Both the position numbers and the translations under genes were made by a program. Under the pieces are notes generated by a model. It saw only the letters and a program-made list of their open reading frames with translations, did no database searches and was not told where the DNA came from. DNA of 64,000 nt from Megaustenia siamemsis (lineage: Eukaryota > Mollusca > Gastropoda > Stylommatophora > Ariophantidae), in NCBI GenBank assembly GCA_032433765.1, contig JAVIAB010000073.1, positions 68,801,087-68,865,086 on the forward strand, written 5' to 3'. Positions 33,480-45,242 of the stretch are shown in pieces. Position 1 is the stretch's first letter. Each line of letters opens with the position of its first letter.

Positions 33480-34755
33480 CAATAGATACAGTAATGCGTG
33501 AAGAACAGGCTGGGTTTAGAAAAGGGAAAAGCTGCCTTGACCACATTTTCACTCTACGACTTATATTGGAGGAACACATTGAAAAGCAAAAACCTTTTGT
33601 ACTTAACTTCATCGACTTCAAAAAAGCATTTGATAGTATTCATAGAGATTCTTTGTGGAAAATTCTGAAGCAATATGGCTTACCATAAAAAATCATAAAT
33701 ATTATCAAAGACATGTATGATGGTTACACATATGCAGTTCGAACAGAGGAAGGACTGAGTGAATGTTTCCCAATAGAATCTGGGGTTAAACAAGGATGTA
33801 TTTTATCGCCTTTGTTATTTGGAATTGTTATGGACTTCATAATGAAGAAATGCTGCACTGGTAATAAAGGCATCGAATGGATACAAGGAGACCATTTGGA
33901 GGACCTCGACTTTGCTGATGACATAGTTCTCATCAGCATTCAGATAAAAACGATGCAGGAAAACACAAATGAACTATCATCAATAGCCAACAAAATTGGG
34001 CTTGAGATCAATAATGAAAAGACTAAAGTCATGAAAAGCTTAATTCCAACAGACGACAAAATATACATGGAAAACAAACCAGTGGAAGAGATCGATCACT
34101 TTATCTATCTTGGAAGTCACATTGATCGAGAAGGGGATACAAGCAAAGAAATTAGAATCAGAATAGCTAAAGCAGCAATGTCTTTCAGAAGCCTTGAAAA
34201 GTTGTGGAAATCAAAACTCATCAGCACAAACACAAAACTTAGACTATTCAAATCAAATGTACTATCAACCCTTACGTATGCGTGTGAAAGCTGGAAAACA
34301 ACAAGAGATATAGAAACAAAGTTGAACGCATTCGAAAATAAATGTCTAAGGAAAATACTTGGTATAGCGTGGAACGAATTCAAAACAAACGAGGAAATTA
34401 GAGAAATCGCCAATCGACCACTAATATCTTCAGTAATAAAGAAAAGACGATGGTCATATGTGAAGAGATAATAACCGAATAGCAAAGCAAGCCCTCATGT
34501 GGGAAACAACAGGTAAGAGAAAAAGAGGAAGACCCAGAGAGACACTGAGAAGAACATTGATGAGAGAGGCAAGAACAGCAGGAATAAGCTCCCTCAATGA
34601 GATAGAGCTGCTTGCACAGAATAGAGACAAATGGCGAGATTTGATAAAATATCTTTAAAAGAATTGAAAACTGCTAGAACAAAAATTCAGATAAGAGAAG
34701 GAGCATCTTGGTCTAGGCCCTATGGCCGGCTACGGCTCGAAAGGTCAATAGATAG
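33480..34755 (+). mobile_element. LINE family B, reverse transcriptase copy with (TAGA)n tail
   Basis: The plus strand encodes RT finger and palm motifs: EEQAGFRKGKSCLDHIFTLR, DFKKAFDSIHRDSLW, then after a stop at about 33686 VKQGCILSPLLFGIVMDFIM and LDFADDIVLIS (catalytic F-A-D-D), then the thumb and NKCLRKILGIAWNEF. A frameshift near 34460 precedes the C-terminal region (GKRKRGRPRETLRRTLMREA). It ends with 'ctacggctcgaaaggtcaat' and a (TAGA)n tail at about 34745. Truncated at the 5' end (no endonuclease), with only a few lesions. This is the best family B copy here. Confidence 0.93.
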
Positions 34756-34759
34756 ATAG

Positions 34760-35570
34760 ATAGAATAAAAATAAAGGTATTAAAGTGCAAGTGTCAGGTA
34801 AAATACATCAAACAAAAGAGAATAAGTGAAAGTGACAGACCAGGCATGAACCATTACTTATCGACATGCCCCATGAAAACCAGACCAGCAAGCAATAATG
34901 TATTTATAATTTATGAATAAAAATGTGTGTTTGTGCAAACTATCTATCTTGCATAAATGATGAATGGGAGAGGTACATGGACAACCGTGGTAAAGATGAG
35001 AAGACAACATCAGAGAATGGACATTCCTTGACAGCTCTCTGTGGGCAGGTATGTCAGCCCAGAATGAGCAACTATAAAACAGAAGAAAGGAGAAAGCAGG
35101 TTGTAGTCATCAATGATGTTCCAACAACTCAGAGTTTAAAAAAGGATGGAAGAAAAGAATTATTGCTCTAACTTTTTCTATAAACAATAAAGAACAATAA
35201 ACAATAGTCTGTGGCACTCAAGTGACAAATACAAATTACATGATATCAACAGCTATCACCTGGTAGTTTCAATATAGTTAAACTGAAGAGAGAAAACAAA
35301 ATTAAAATCCAAATTACATTTATTTTAAAAATAAATTCTGAAATTCATGTTTAATGGTAAAATATTTTACTGATCTCAATGAGCATGGTACTTTTCTCCT
35401 CTAAAAATAGGTAGGAATTTAAATTGATTAATTTACATTATTTTAACTATTGAAAGTACAACTAGCCTTGATGAATACCAATCTAAGCAATAATTGAGCA
35501 AAAAATAACTAATATAAAATTAATTTAGAATTATGAAGCAGACTTTAGTAAGAAATAATTTTGTTTACTC
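34760..35570. other. Unassigned sequence
   Basis: No supported exon. A short CT/CA-rich patch lies at 35577-35605. Confidence 0.35.
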
Positions 35571-35611
35571 TTATGTGTGTGTCTCTCTCTCTCACACACA
35601 CACTCACAAAT

Positions 35612-36523
35612 TAATCATCATCTTCTTCATGTGCCACACCGGTTGGCACAGGCAATCATGTCCCTCCACAATCTTCTATCTACAGTGCATCGTATCAGTT
35701 CTGTTGTTGACTGTTTTCCATGCCATGACACCAAGCTATCCAGTATTTTCTCTCTTTGTCGTCCACAATATCTCTTTCCTTTTATTTTGCCAATTGTAAC
35801 CAAGTATTCCAACTTTCCTCTTATCATGATGTGCCCGAAAAATGTTGATTGTTTCTTTCTGATGTTTTTTAGGAGTTCCTTTTTTGTGTTGGCCTCTTTG
35901 AGAATTTCCTCATCAGTCTTTTTAGCTGTCCAGGGAACTTTCAACATTCTTCTGAGAAATCCCATCTCTGTGGCCTGTAATTGTCTTTTCATTCATTTGT
36001 CTACTGTCCATGATTCACTTCCATAGGTCAGAATTGATTCTATATAGCACTGATGAACTCTCTTTCTCACTTTTATTGACATAGATTTGCTGTATAAGAT
36101 ATTTTGCATTTTCTGGAATGCTATTTTGGCCTGAGCTATTCTGCTTTTTATTTCTGTGCTGTATCTTCCACCTGATGTTATTATTGTGCCCAAGTATTTG
36201 ACGCATTGCACTTGTTTCAGATTTGTTCTGTTTATTTTTATGCTGCATGATGGTGATGATTGTTTCTTTGATATGACCATTACTTCTGTTTTCTTACTAT
36301 TCAGAGACCTTTTTTGCTGCTTTCTATAGAAATATGTCTATCATTTCTAGTAGTTTATTTTCTGTCTCAGCTATTAAGACTGTGTCATCCGCATATCGCA
36401 AATTATTTATGTTGTGACTATTGATTTCAATTCCTTTTTTGTCTACTATTAATCTCATAATATTTTCGCTGTAAAGTGAAAACCAATCCGGCGACAGAAC
36501 ACATCCTTGTCTGACTCCTTATT
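35612..36523 (-). mobile_element. LINE family A, C-terminal half of RT
   Basis: Minus strand: RT region 'RYADDTVLIAE' (plus text 'gtgtcatccgcatatcgcaa'), KQVQCVKYLGTIITSGGRYS, ILTYGSESWTVDK, FLRRMLKVPWTAKKTDEEIL and FFGHIMIRGKLEYLVTIGKI. Two frames are broken near 35995 and 36280. The tail on the minus strand is GAT-like ('atcatcatcttcttcat' on the plus strand). Confidence 0.9.
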
Positions 36524-36529
36524 TGACTG

Positions 36530-36999
36530 AAATTAATAGACTTAGATAAAGCATAACTCATTCATTTCATTAGTCCAGTAGCCATGACAGTCAGTGGAGC
36601 ACTTCTGATGACTTATTCACAATTAGCTTTCAACCATCACAATTAAAGTATCCTTTCTGAGATCTAACAAAGGTTAAACCTGTGCATTCACTGAGGTCAT
36701 CCCATGCCTTGTTTTCTTTTGCCAGGTACTGAGCCCTGTAAAAGAGTCAATGCAATGCCTGTGCACCTTGTAATATGTCTGTACAATTTAAATGTTAATT
36801 CCTTTACTTTTAACAGTAGATTTTCAACTGATCCTGTAAGATTGTTGGATTCTGTAGTGCACTTCCTCATTACTGATAAAATCTAGGTACAATGTCCAAG
36901 ACCTTCTTATACTATCACATAACATTCATAATAAGATACATTAATGGCTAATTAACTTGAAACAGTTTGTCAAGATTTATTTATTCTCTCTTTTGCCTG
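36530..36999. other. Unassigned sequence
   Basis: Possibly more of the adjacent LINE relic, but nothing definite was seen. Confidence 0.3.
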
Positions 37000-37862
37000 A
37001 AGTATTTTATCTATATTTGAAAGATCATTTATTGCATAAATTTTACTATTTTTGTAGTTCTTGCTGAGGCCCCTACAGTTTTGTCTATAGTGTTGTATTT
37101 ATGGGCCAATGGGTTTTCCTCAGTATATTATATTCAGTACAATCTTGAAGTGTGTTTAACAGTCTGGGCCGCCTGTTCACATGTACATGTGGTTGAGTTG
37201 CCTGTCTCGAATTTTGTATACAAGTGACAATGGAGTTGATTTTGTCCCAGTTCTGAGGCGCATAATGATAACTTGTTCCTATTTGTTCATATTATGGTTG
37301 ACATCTTGTTTTGGAGTTTGTGGTCTTCTGATTTATTCGATTATCTATTAATTCTGATGGTATGTAACCGGTGCATCTGCTTTTTTCCTGCTGTGCTTTT
37401 CTTTGCCAGCAAAGCTGCTTTCTTATTTCCTGGTATCTTACAGTGGGATGGGATCCACTGCAGTGTGATGTTGTGGTGCTTGCAGAGTTCAGTCAATAAG
37501 GTCTTCAGATATGGTAATTTTCTAGATTATAGTGCCTAGGCTGTTAACCTTGCATCTGTCAGAAACACTACAGGCTGAGAACAAGATTACTGTCCAGCAA
37601 TTTTTCTATTGCCAACTTTATTGTTTGGATTTATGCATTGTAATTATGACAGTATTTCCCTGTTGCTATACCATTCATATCCCTAGTGTTATTTGGACAA
37701 TCTATGTATACTAGTGCTACCCCATGCTTTACTGCATTCTCTGCTGGTCCATCATTGTACACATGAACCCAGAGATCTCGTGGGTATTCTTCATCCAAGG
37801 AACTAAGTGAAAAAAGTTTACTGTTTTGTTCCTCTATGTTAAGCATTAATTTCACTTCAGGT
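37000..37862 (-). mobile_element. RNase H-bearing LINE relic (different from family I)
   Basis: Minus-strand reading DLWVHVYNDGPAENAVKHGV then YIDCPNNTRDMNGIATGKYC is an RNase H start (Y-T-D-G-S changed to Y-N-D-G-P), followed by decayed 'LQWIPSHC..GN..A' about 400 bp further. It is heavily mutated. Confidence 0.65.
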
Positions 37863-37913
37863 CAGCAGTCAATACACTAACCACAACCCAACTGGGCTCA
37901 CAATACCAAACAG

Positions 37914-38168
37914 TAAAGTAAGCAAAGTACCCCTGGCACGCCAAGTGGCGTATAGGGAAATATGGTGTTAGTGACCCTATATTTTACAGACCTTCAGCAC
38001 ATGATTTTGGGTAATGTGGTCGGTATTACGCCAGTGCTGCTTTACTTTCCCAGAAAAAAATCCGGCACCCATTTAAGTCTGGGTGAACCCGGAAGCCATC
38101 GGTTGGGATCGAACCCTACCCCTTGACCTTTGTAGTCCAGTTCACTAACCACTGAGATATCGCGGCTC
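37914..38168 (-). mobile_element. SINE family 1, copy 4 (reverse)
   Basis: It runs on the minus strand from 'ggagccgcgatatctcagtg' to 'acgccaagtggcgt' and gtac. Target-site duplication 'cacaataccaaacag' at 37899-37913 and 38169-38183. Confidence 0.97.
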
Positions 38169-38321
38169 CACAATACCAAACAGGCATTAGTTAATTTCAA
38201 AATGTATTAGAACACTAAATTATTATAAACATTTTTAAAAACACTAAAATACTGAAAACATTCAAACTAATGAGTGATTATAAATATTTATGCAAAAGCA
38301 ATTTGGATCTCTTGCTATATC

Positions 38322-38487
38322 TGAACAAAGAAATGTAAGTTGTGTGGTCAATAGCCACTGATTTGGGGTACCACCTTATTACATGATAAATATACCCATC
38401 TACCCCAACCCCTGGGTATATTTATGATGTAATAAGGTGGTACCCCAAATCAACAGCTATTGACCACACTACCTACATTTCTTTGTC
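38322..38487. repeat. Long perfect-like inverted repeat (hairpin), arms about 75 bp
   Basis: The left arm includes 'gtgtggtcaatagccactga' and 'tttggggtaccaccttatta'; the right arm is its complement ('taataaggtggtaccccaaa' and 'ctattgaccacac'). The loop is about 12-14 bp of 'ctaccccaacccc'. A few mismatches and small indels are present. It could be a foldback MITE or a hairpin-RNA locus. Confidence 0.9.
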
Positions 38488-38613
38488 AGCATCAAAAGAT
38501 GGACAAGTCAATCTATGACAACCTGCGCCATCAAAGCAAGAAACAGAGTGGAATGGTGCCAACCATGGCAGCCAACCTTTGTTGCGGAGACGGCACTTGA
38601 TGATGATGACCCC
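38488..38613 (+). mobile_element. LINE family D, 3' fragment
   Basis: 'agatggacaagtcaatctat' to 'gttgcggagacggcacttga' then tgatgatgat matches the family D 3' end at 56985-57095. Confidence 0.85.
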
Positions 38614-38619
38614 AACCCC

Positions 38620-39498
38620 TCACCCCCTTTTTCCCCTGCTGTTGTCTTGGAGTTTATGCCTACTTCTTGGTGAGGCATATCTGTTCAACCTGATTGGGTT
38701 TTTTAAGTCTTTAGATTTCAGTTGCCATCTGAATATGGTAGCAAAATTACTAAGTATCAGGTGATGGACATTTGCCGTTGAGCAGGTGGCCAAAGGTTGT
38801 CACCCTACCAGAAAGTTATAATATTATTAATGGTGCCCAGCATGGTCAGTGACTAATTATAGCAGTTCAAATGTAGGGTGGTACAATTTTATTGATTATT
38901 ATACTTGTAAACAGAGCCATTTTTGCAATTCTGCATACATATTGATAAATAAAATTCTATGTGTAGATTAATTTTAAGAATAAAGAAATGCAGAGTCAAA
39001 CAAATGGTCTGTTTCCCTTAAAATTTGGTGAAACAGGTCCTTTTAAAAAAAAATTAATTTAATTTGTTTAATAGAAAATTCAGTACAAATTATGGGGATT
39101 CAGTATTATATGCAAAGTATGCATTAGTGAAATTAAACTTCACTGAAATGAATATTGCATTTTTTAAACTGTTTCAGTACAGAAGCTTTTGATTGATGCA
39201 AAGGAAGAGATTTCATAGACAAAACTTTTCATGGTTTTAAAAATCAAACTATATATTTATATTTATCTAACACATAACATATTATACATGAATTTTTAGA
39301 TTATTGAACAAGGTATTAGATATTACCAATACCAAGGTGATATAAGATATGTAAAAAGATTATGTTTTGATGATGATTTACACTAATCAAATTGAGAGTG
39401 ATGCACTCTGCGGATAAACGTACGCAAGCAAAATCAGCATGGCACACAGTGCGTCAAAACATATGGAAAGAGTTAAATGAACAAAACACTTTGCTTAC
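38620..39498. other. Unassigned; includes dispersed repeat F copy 2 and a TTAA-ended motif
   Basis: Repeat F (compare 27470-27700) covers about 39180-39400. 'acatatggaaagagttaaat' is at about 39460-39479. Confidence 0.5.
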
Positions 39499-39508
39499 CA
39501 TCCCTTTC
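39499..39508 (-). CDS. Candidate 10-nt microexon
   Basis: Minus strand: attctgtttcttatacag|GAAAGGGATG|gtaagc. Its frame (E-R-D-E) joins the candidates at 33362, 31079 and 29145. At ten bases the case rests on the splice signals and the shared frame. Confidence 0.3.
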
Positions 39509-40014
39509 CTGTATAAGAAACAGAATAAAAAAGGGTACAATTTCTTAAAAACATGAAAATATAGATTACTGCATGACAGTGGTGATAACAATGAGAAGTG
39601 AATTATATAACTCATTGTAACAGATAATAACTGCTGTATCAGGTAAGGTCAAAAGTCTCAACACTGAAGGTTGGTTGGAACTGATTTCCAGAACTTTCTT
39701 TCCTTTGTCTTGGTAGATTCTGAAAGGTTACTACTCATCTCTTGATGTTATTCTCCAATAAATAGTGCTAACATCAATTTATCATCACATTTTCCAACTA
39801 ATATGATTATGTTTAGCTGACTTCATCTAGGTTCTCCTTTTAAGCATGCCTTTTTAAAATTGTGCATGAATTGACTTTCTAATAAACATAATGCATGTGG
39901 TTTAACACTTAGCTGTGTCTGCTTTGCCTAAATATATAGCTGAGATCCAGACGTGATCAAATGAACATTGGTAAAATGGGTTAGTGATCTAAATGATATT
40001 CAGCTGATAATGAT
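39509..40014. other. Unassigned sequence
   Basis: No feature seen. Confidence 0.35.
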
Positions 40015-41060
40015 GAGATGATGATGTATACTGTCAGGTCCTGCAGCTTTACCTTTTTCATTATTTGTATAGCTTTTTCCACTTCCGATTTTAAGATTTT
40101 ATAGCCTGACGTACATTTTATAATTGGTTTTTTTGCCCTTTCATCATAACATAATTCTGTTATACATTCCTGCCATCTATTGATTATATCTTTGTTGACT
40201 GTTAGCTTTCTTTCTTTTTTGTTTGCAATACATCCACTTACTGGGAGCCGTGATAGCACAGTGGACTACAAAGGACAAGAGGTTGGGTTCAATCCAGAAC
40301 ACTGGCTTCCGGGTTCACCCCAGTCTTTAATGGGTATCAGATTTTTTCTGGGAAAGTAAAGCAGCACGGGTGTAAAACCGATAACATTACCCAAAAATCA
40401 TATGCCGAAGGTTTGTAAAAATTATGGTCACTAATGCCATATTACCTATACGCCTCTTGGCATGATGGGACTATTTACTTTACTTACATCCATTTTCTGT
40501 GGCTTTTTTATTTTTACTAGTCATTCTCTTTATTTCTGTGGATATCCCTCTCAATTCATGTTTATTTTCCATAGTTTCAATTTCTAGACATCTTTGGCTG
40601 AGCCAGTTTTCTTTTGCTTTTTAGCACATTTTGCATGTTTCATTATCTATTTTGTTGTATTGGGTAGTGTTCTTCACTTGTCTTCTTACTTCCATTTTTT
40701 CCAAGATGGTGTCAGTTATCCATTTTTGTTTTTCTTTTTGGTGTAAGATGTCGCAAGTTTTTAAAAATGTTTTTCTTTATGCATTGCCATTTGGTTGTAC
40801 TTTTTTCAGGATTTTCTATTCTGTACTGCATAATCTTCTAGCAGCTTCTGATATGTGTTCTTTACTTGTACTATATATGTATCTTTTTAACATCTTTTTG
40901 ATTTAAAGCTGTTATATGTAGTGGTATTGTAAATGAATTAGTCTTTTGTTTGTTTCTCTTTATTTTGACTTTAATTTTAATCGTTACAGGATTGTGATCT
41001 GAGTTTTCTCATTATTTTATGTTAAATCTGCAAAAAGCGCCACCAACATGTTCTGTGCTC
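40015..41060 (-). mobile_element. LINE relic: end of endonuclease domain and linker before RT
   Basis: The minus strand begins near 41015 with the endonuclease motif ENSDHNPVTIKIKVKIKRNK, continues through a broken linker, and has ECITELCYDERAKKPI and EVEKAIQIMKKVKLQDLT, the conserved 'EV--AI--MK--KA-G-D' segment in front of LINE RT domains. It is interrupted by SINE copy 5 (40243-40490). Confidence 0.8.
40243..40490 (+). mobile_element. SINE family 1, copy 5, inserted in a LINE
   Basis: Head 'gggagccgtgatagcacagt' lacks the usual 'gttagtgaactg' segment. The tail is 'ctcttggcatgatgggact' then atttac. Flanks 'acatccactt' and 'acatccattt' look like an imperfect target duplication. It is younger than the LINE it splits. 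Confidence 0.93.
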
Positions 41061-41174
41061 CTCTGTTGTTACTACTTTGCTGAATGTAGTGATAACTGAC
41101 TCATTTCTGTAAACTCAAACTAATAAACTGTCATTTCCTTTAACTTTTCAATGTCCACTCATAAAAGAAAACTT

Positions 41175-41311
41175 TGGGCATGTAAGAAGACTTATCAACC
41201 AACGCAGATCTGGAGTCGTCAGACGCTGCTCCCGCTCTGGTACTTGCTGAGGAGGGGATCTGAGCACCTATGCTATGTTCGAAGTGCTATGATGATGACC
41301 CGCAAATAACT
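41175..41311 (+). mobile_element. LINE family I, 3' fragment, opposite to the next copy
   Basis: Begins 'gtaagaagacttatcaacca' and ends 'gacccgcaaataactca', matching the 3' end of family I but on the plus strand. It makes an inverted pair with 41393-41525. Confidence 0.88.
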
Positions 41312-41392
41312 CACAAGAAAACTTAACCAATTTTCTTTTCTGGAGTCTGTCGGGGAAGGGGTGGAGATTTATTCAACCATAGAATATTGAGT

Positions 41393-43450
41393 TATTGAGT
41401 TATTTGCGGGTCATCATAATTGCACTCTGAACATGTCCATAGGTTCTCAGATCCCCTCCTCAGCAATTCCCGCAGTGTCCAGCGACTGACGACTCCAGTT
41501 CTATGTTGGTTGATAAGTCTTCTTATACGGCCACTTCTCATTTCTGGCTGAGCCCATCTTAGCTCCCATTTCCATCATCTGAAGAAGTGACGTAGAACTG
41601 TGTTTGTCGAAATCCGGTGCTCTTCCCACATCTCGGAGGGCATTGATGATGTCCGCCTGATCCATTGATTGCCTGTCCTCAACGACAGCACAGCGAGCCA
41701 ACCTGTCCGCTCTTTCATTTCCCTGTACTCCCGCATGTCCAGGGACATAGACAAAGGTGACCTTACGTATTTTGGATTTCTGCAACGACTCTATCCAGTG
41801 CATGCGTACAGAGCCCACCTCCACTTTTTTTATCATGCTCATCGAATCACTCAGTATACATGCGTGGGTGTAGTCTTGTGACTCTAACCATTTGAAAAGA
41901 CAAAAATGTGCCATCACCTCCATTGTCATGCTACTCGTATTCATGACATATGCACTACTGTCTTCTTTGACTATTCTGCCTGCCGAGCGTGCTGTAAATG
42001 CCCATGCACTTCTTTGGTGTCGTCTTACAAATCCGTCTGTATAGATGACTGCATCTTTCACATTGGTGTTATCGCAGATGAGACTGTTGACCTCAGCATT
42101 AACCGTGACCGGGTTCTGTTCCTTACTTTTCCTGTCGAGTGTGACAATACACGGGAAAGTCCCTTTGAACGACGTAGGCACCGGTATCCACTCCTCACCA
42201 ACGCTGATATTGGTAAGCCCACAGACCTGTTTGATGACATCTTCTGCTCGGCCCATCCATAATTTGCCTCTTTTTAGCCTGGCACCTTTCCCTGTGTTGA
42301 GCATGTGGTGCAATGGATGCTCTTTATCTGTACTAATCTTCAGGTATGCTCGTGCTCTCCAGATCTTGATTCTGTCATCCATGGCTGGAAAGTCAAGAAG
42401 ATACCTCATTGCTACACAGGGAGTGGCCCTTGTACATCCCAAGATAATGCGCATGGCTTCATTTTGTATTTTCTCCAGCCTATCAATTTGAGTCGTACTG
42501 ACAGTAAGAATTGCCAGGGCATACTCGACTGGCGTGAGGACTAATCCCTGGAATAGAAGAGTAAGTAGCCTCTGCTCGATGTTGGCAGCTGCCATGACCT
42601 TCACGGCGGCTAATCCTTTGCGGGGTTTTGTTATCACATGGTCGACGTGGTCCCGAAAACACAGGCTACGATCAAACTTAACTCCGAGATATGTCATCAA
42701 CTTGTCCCTGGTCACCTCATCAGCTCCCATTCGTACTACTGGTGTGGTCGTACTAATGATATGATTGTTAAGGGAGAACCATGAAACTGATGCTTTATTA
42801 GGATTAACCAACGCACCTGAAACCCCACACCAGGAAGAAATGCGATTGAGTTCATCTTGCATTGTGGAGGCGATTACCCGTCTGTCTCTTCCCTGTCGAT
42901 ATACCAGAATATCATCAGCAAAAGTCATAGTTCTTCCCCTCCCACCCAGCTGTTGTTCCGTGATCGTTATTGTGTGCATGTTAAATAGAACTGGTGACAA
43001 TGGTGAACCTTGTGGCAGCCCTGGACAAATGGATGTTGGCTCGGAAGACAAACTTTCACATCTGAGTATCACCTTCCTCTGAAACAGTGCCGCGGTGATC
43101 CATCTAATGAAGAAAGGGGTGCACCGCCAGTTTGAGGAGCATATGCATGAGATATTCAAATGGTACCCTGCTGTATGCATCCTCCAGATCTATAGCAGCA
43201 GCACATGTCTCCTCTTGTCTGTGGAAGCCTTCGAAGACGTCATAGGCAAAGACTGCCGCATTGAGCCATGTTTCTTTGTTATATCTATAACCTCCAAGTG
43301 TGTGTGGGAATGCACGTTTCTGTTTAAGGTGAGGACACGGGCAACTATTTTCTCCAGCAGCTTGCCCGCAGTGTTCATAGAATAAAGTGTGCTTATCCAG
43401 TGCAGTCACCACATAAGGAAAAAAATGTTTTACACTATCATGATTCAAAC
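41393..43450 (-). mobile_element. LINE family I, RT and RNase H, best copy
   Basis: A long minus-strand frame (559 codons, 43180-41501) overlaps an upstream frame (43448-43104) in a different phase. RT motifs: ADDILVYRQGRDRR (catalytic ADD) and LPQGSPLSPVLFNMH; upstream KRAFPHTLGGYRYNKETWLN and IDLEDAYSRVPFEYLMHML. RNase H: AVIYTDGFVRRHQRSAWAFT (Asp), SDSMSMIKKVEVGSV (Asp) and YVPGHAGVQGNERADRLARC (His, Asp). These features place it in the RNase H-bearing I/Jockey-like LINEs. After a frameshift at about 41525 the C-terminus ends in a cysteine motif (HLWTCSE... in relatives). The endonuclease region is absent (5'-truncated). Few lesions, so moderately young. Confidence 0.93.
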
Positions 43451-43504
43451 GTGTGCTCTACTGGCTAGCAAAACAGGTTTAGTTATTAATTCGGTCATCC
43501 GAAT

Positions 43505-44262
43505 TATTATTTCTCTCTTCTCTCTCTTCTACCTTTTTAGCTCCCAGTGGAGCATAGGTCTTCAACAAACACTTTCCAAGCCGTTCTGTTTTTTGCCATT
43601 CTTTTAAGATCATTCCATGTCTTCCCCATCATCTTCATCTCTGCTTCTATCTGTCTTCTCCAAGAATTCCTTGGTCTTCCTCTTTGTCTTTTCCCCTGGG
43701 GATTCCAAAAAAGGGCCTGTTGTGTAATACTCTCAGTTGGCTTCCGTAGTGTGTGTCCTATACTGCGCCATCGTCTCCGCTGTATCTCTTTATCCACTGG
43801 CTGTTTGACATAATTCTACGTTAGTGATTTAGTCCTGCCATATCCATCCTTTTATTCTGTGTAAGCATCCATTAATGAAAGTCTGTATCTTCGTGATTGT
43901 CAATTTTGTTGTTCTCCATGTTTCACAGCCATATAATAGGACCACTTAACATTTGAGTTGAAAATTTTTATTTTTGTATTTAACCTAATTTCTTTGGATT
44001 TCCATATGTTTCCCAGTGCAATGAAAGCTCCTCTTGCTTTTGATATCATTAGTTTGGTATCATTTTCTGTTCCTCCCTCTTTATCTATATTACTGCCCAG
44101 ATATATGTAAGATTGTACATCTAATAGAGGTATTTCTCCTAGTTTTATTTGGTTATTGCCAACTGTATTAATTCTCATAATGTTGGTCTTATCACTATGT
44201 CATCAGCAAAGTCTAAATCATCAAGTTGTTTGGTCAGTGACCACTGGATTCCATTATTATTT
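43505..44262 (-). mobile_element. LINE family C, RT C-terminal half
   Basis: Minus strand: DLDFADDI region (plus text 'tcatcagcaaagtctaaatc'), then QSYIYLGSNIDKEGGTENDT and LGNIWKSKEIRLNTKIKI, and after a break QRRRWRSIGHTLRKPTESIT, QALFWNPQGKRQRGRPRNSW and NRTAWKVFVEDLCSTGS, ending in 'gctcc' close to a CT-rich tail. 5'-truncated with several frame breaks. Confidence 0.9.
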
Positions 44263-44343
44263 AATTATTCACAAATAAATAATTATACAATCTAATTTAT
44301 ATTTGTTATTATGTGGCAAATTACAAGTTTTGCTACCTAAGTT

Positions 44344-44597
44344 CGTTCGTTCGCTTTCGTCAGCTTTGACCTCTGACGAAGTCCCACCCACTCAATTTTT
44401 GTGGGACTGAATTTTGCGTGTAAAGTCTGTTTTATCCCATTACAGGATGCCCCTCGCCATGCAGGCAGATTTACTCCGACTTCAGAGGCACTAATTTTTA
44501 GGGAATTAGTAAAACCCAGGTGTCCTCGCCAGGGTACGAACCCAGGCTGTTGCCGTGGTAAGCCAACCGCCTATCGATTGCGCTAACCGGACACCCC
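44344..44597 (-). mobile_element. SINE family 2, reverse copy
   Basis: Near-identical to 16119-16374. The target-site duplication 'gctacctaagtt' is at 44332-44343 and 44598-44609. The tRNA-like head is at the high-coordinate end ('gtccggttagcgcaatcgat' on the minus strand). Confidence 0.96.
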
Positions 44598-44609
44598 GCT
44601 ACCTAAGTT

Positions 44610-45242
44610 ATATCTGTTCGGAGTTACGTTCCCGTGCACTTTAATTGGTTGTTCCATAATCTGTCATTAGAAGTTAGAAGACCCCTGTCTTCTTATCACC
44701 CTAACCCTTGTTCAAACAATACAATTAAATGCACACAAACTAGAAGCAATAGATACAATCAATTACGTGCAGTCAATCAGAGGAGATAACTCGTTTAGCA
44801 GCTATATTTAGGATTTTAGGCAGGTATGTCCTAGACTCGTAAATTACCTTAGAATACTTAGATTATATTTTCAATGTTTAAAATAGGCACAATAAACTGT
44901 TCGATTATTTTCTGCTTGAGTAATCCATGAAATTTGTTTCTTGATCCGTTATGAAGCTGATGTGGTTTTTTTTTTCAGATTTTGTCACTAGTGGCTTGTC
45001 AGTCTTGTCGTTAGTGATTGGGCTTGGTCACGGCAGAATCAGATGACAGAAGATATTAGAAATCTGAAATGTGGACTTGTCACTTTGCGGGCGCAGTAAC
45101 AACAGTTGGCAACACTCAGACTACTGCTAACTAACAGTGACAACCGCAACACTAACAGCAATCATTCAGTATGATTCAGCAATAATGAATTTGAAATGAA
45201 TTGAATGAGAATAGTTATTAACTTAACCAACCTCACTTATAT
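44610..45242. other. Unassigned sequence
   Basis: No feature supported. Confidence 0.35.

Noticed and set aside
35533..36026. Plus-strand frames of 88 and 149 codons
   Set aside because: Antisense of LINE family A, with parallel shadows at 12055-12423 and 49507-49767.
41669..43082. Several plus-strand frames of 70-150 codons over 41.6-43.1 kb
   Set aside because: They are antisense shadows of the minus-strand LINE family I reverse transcriptase and RNase H.
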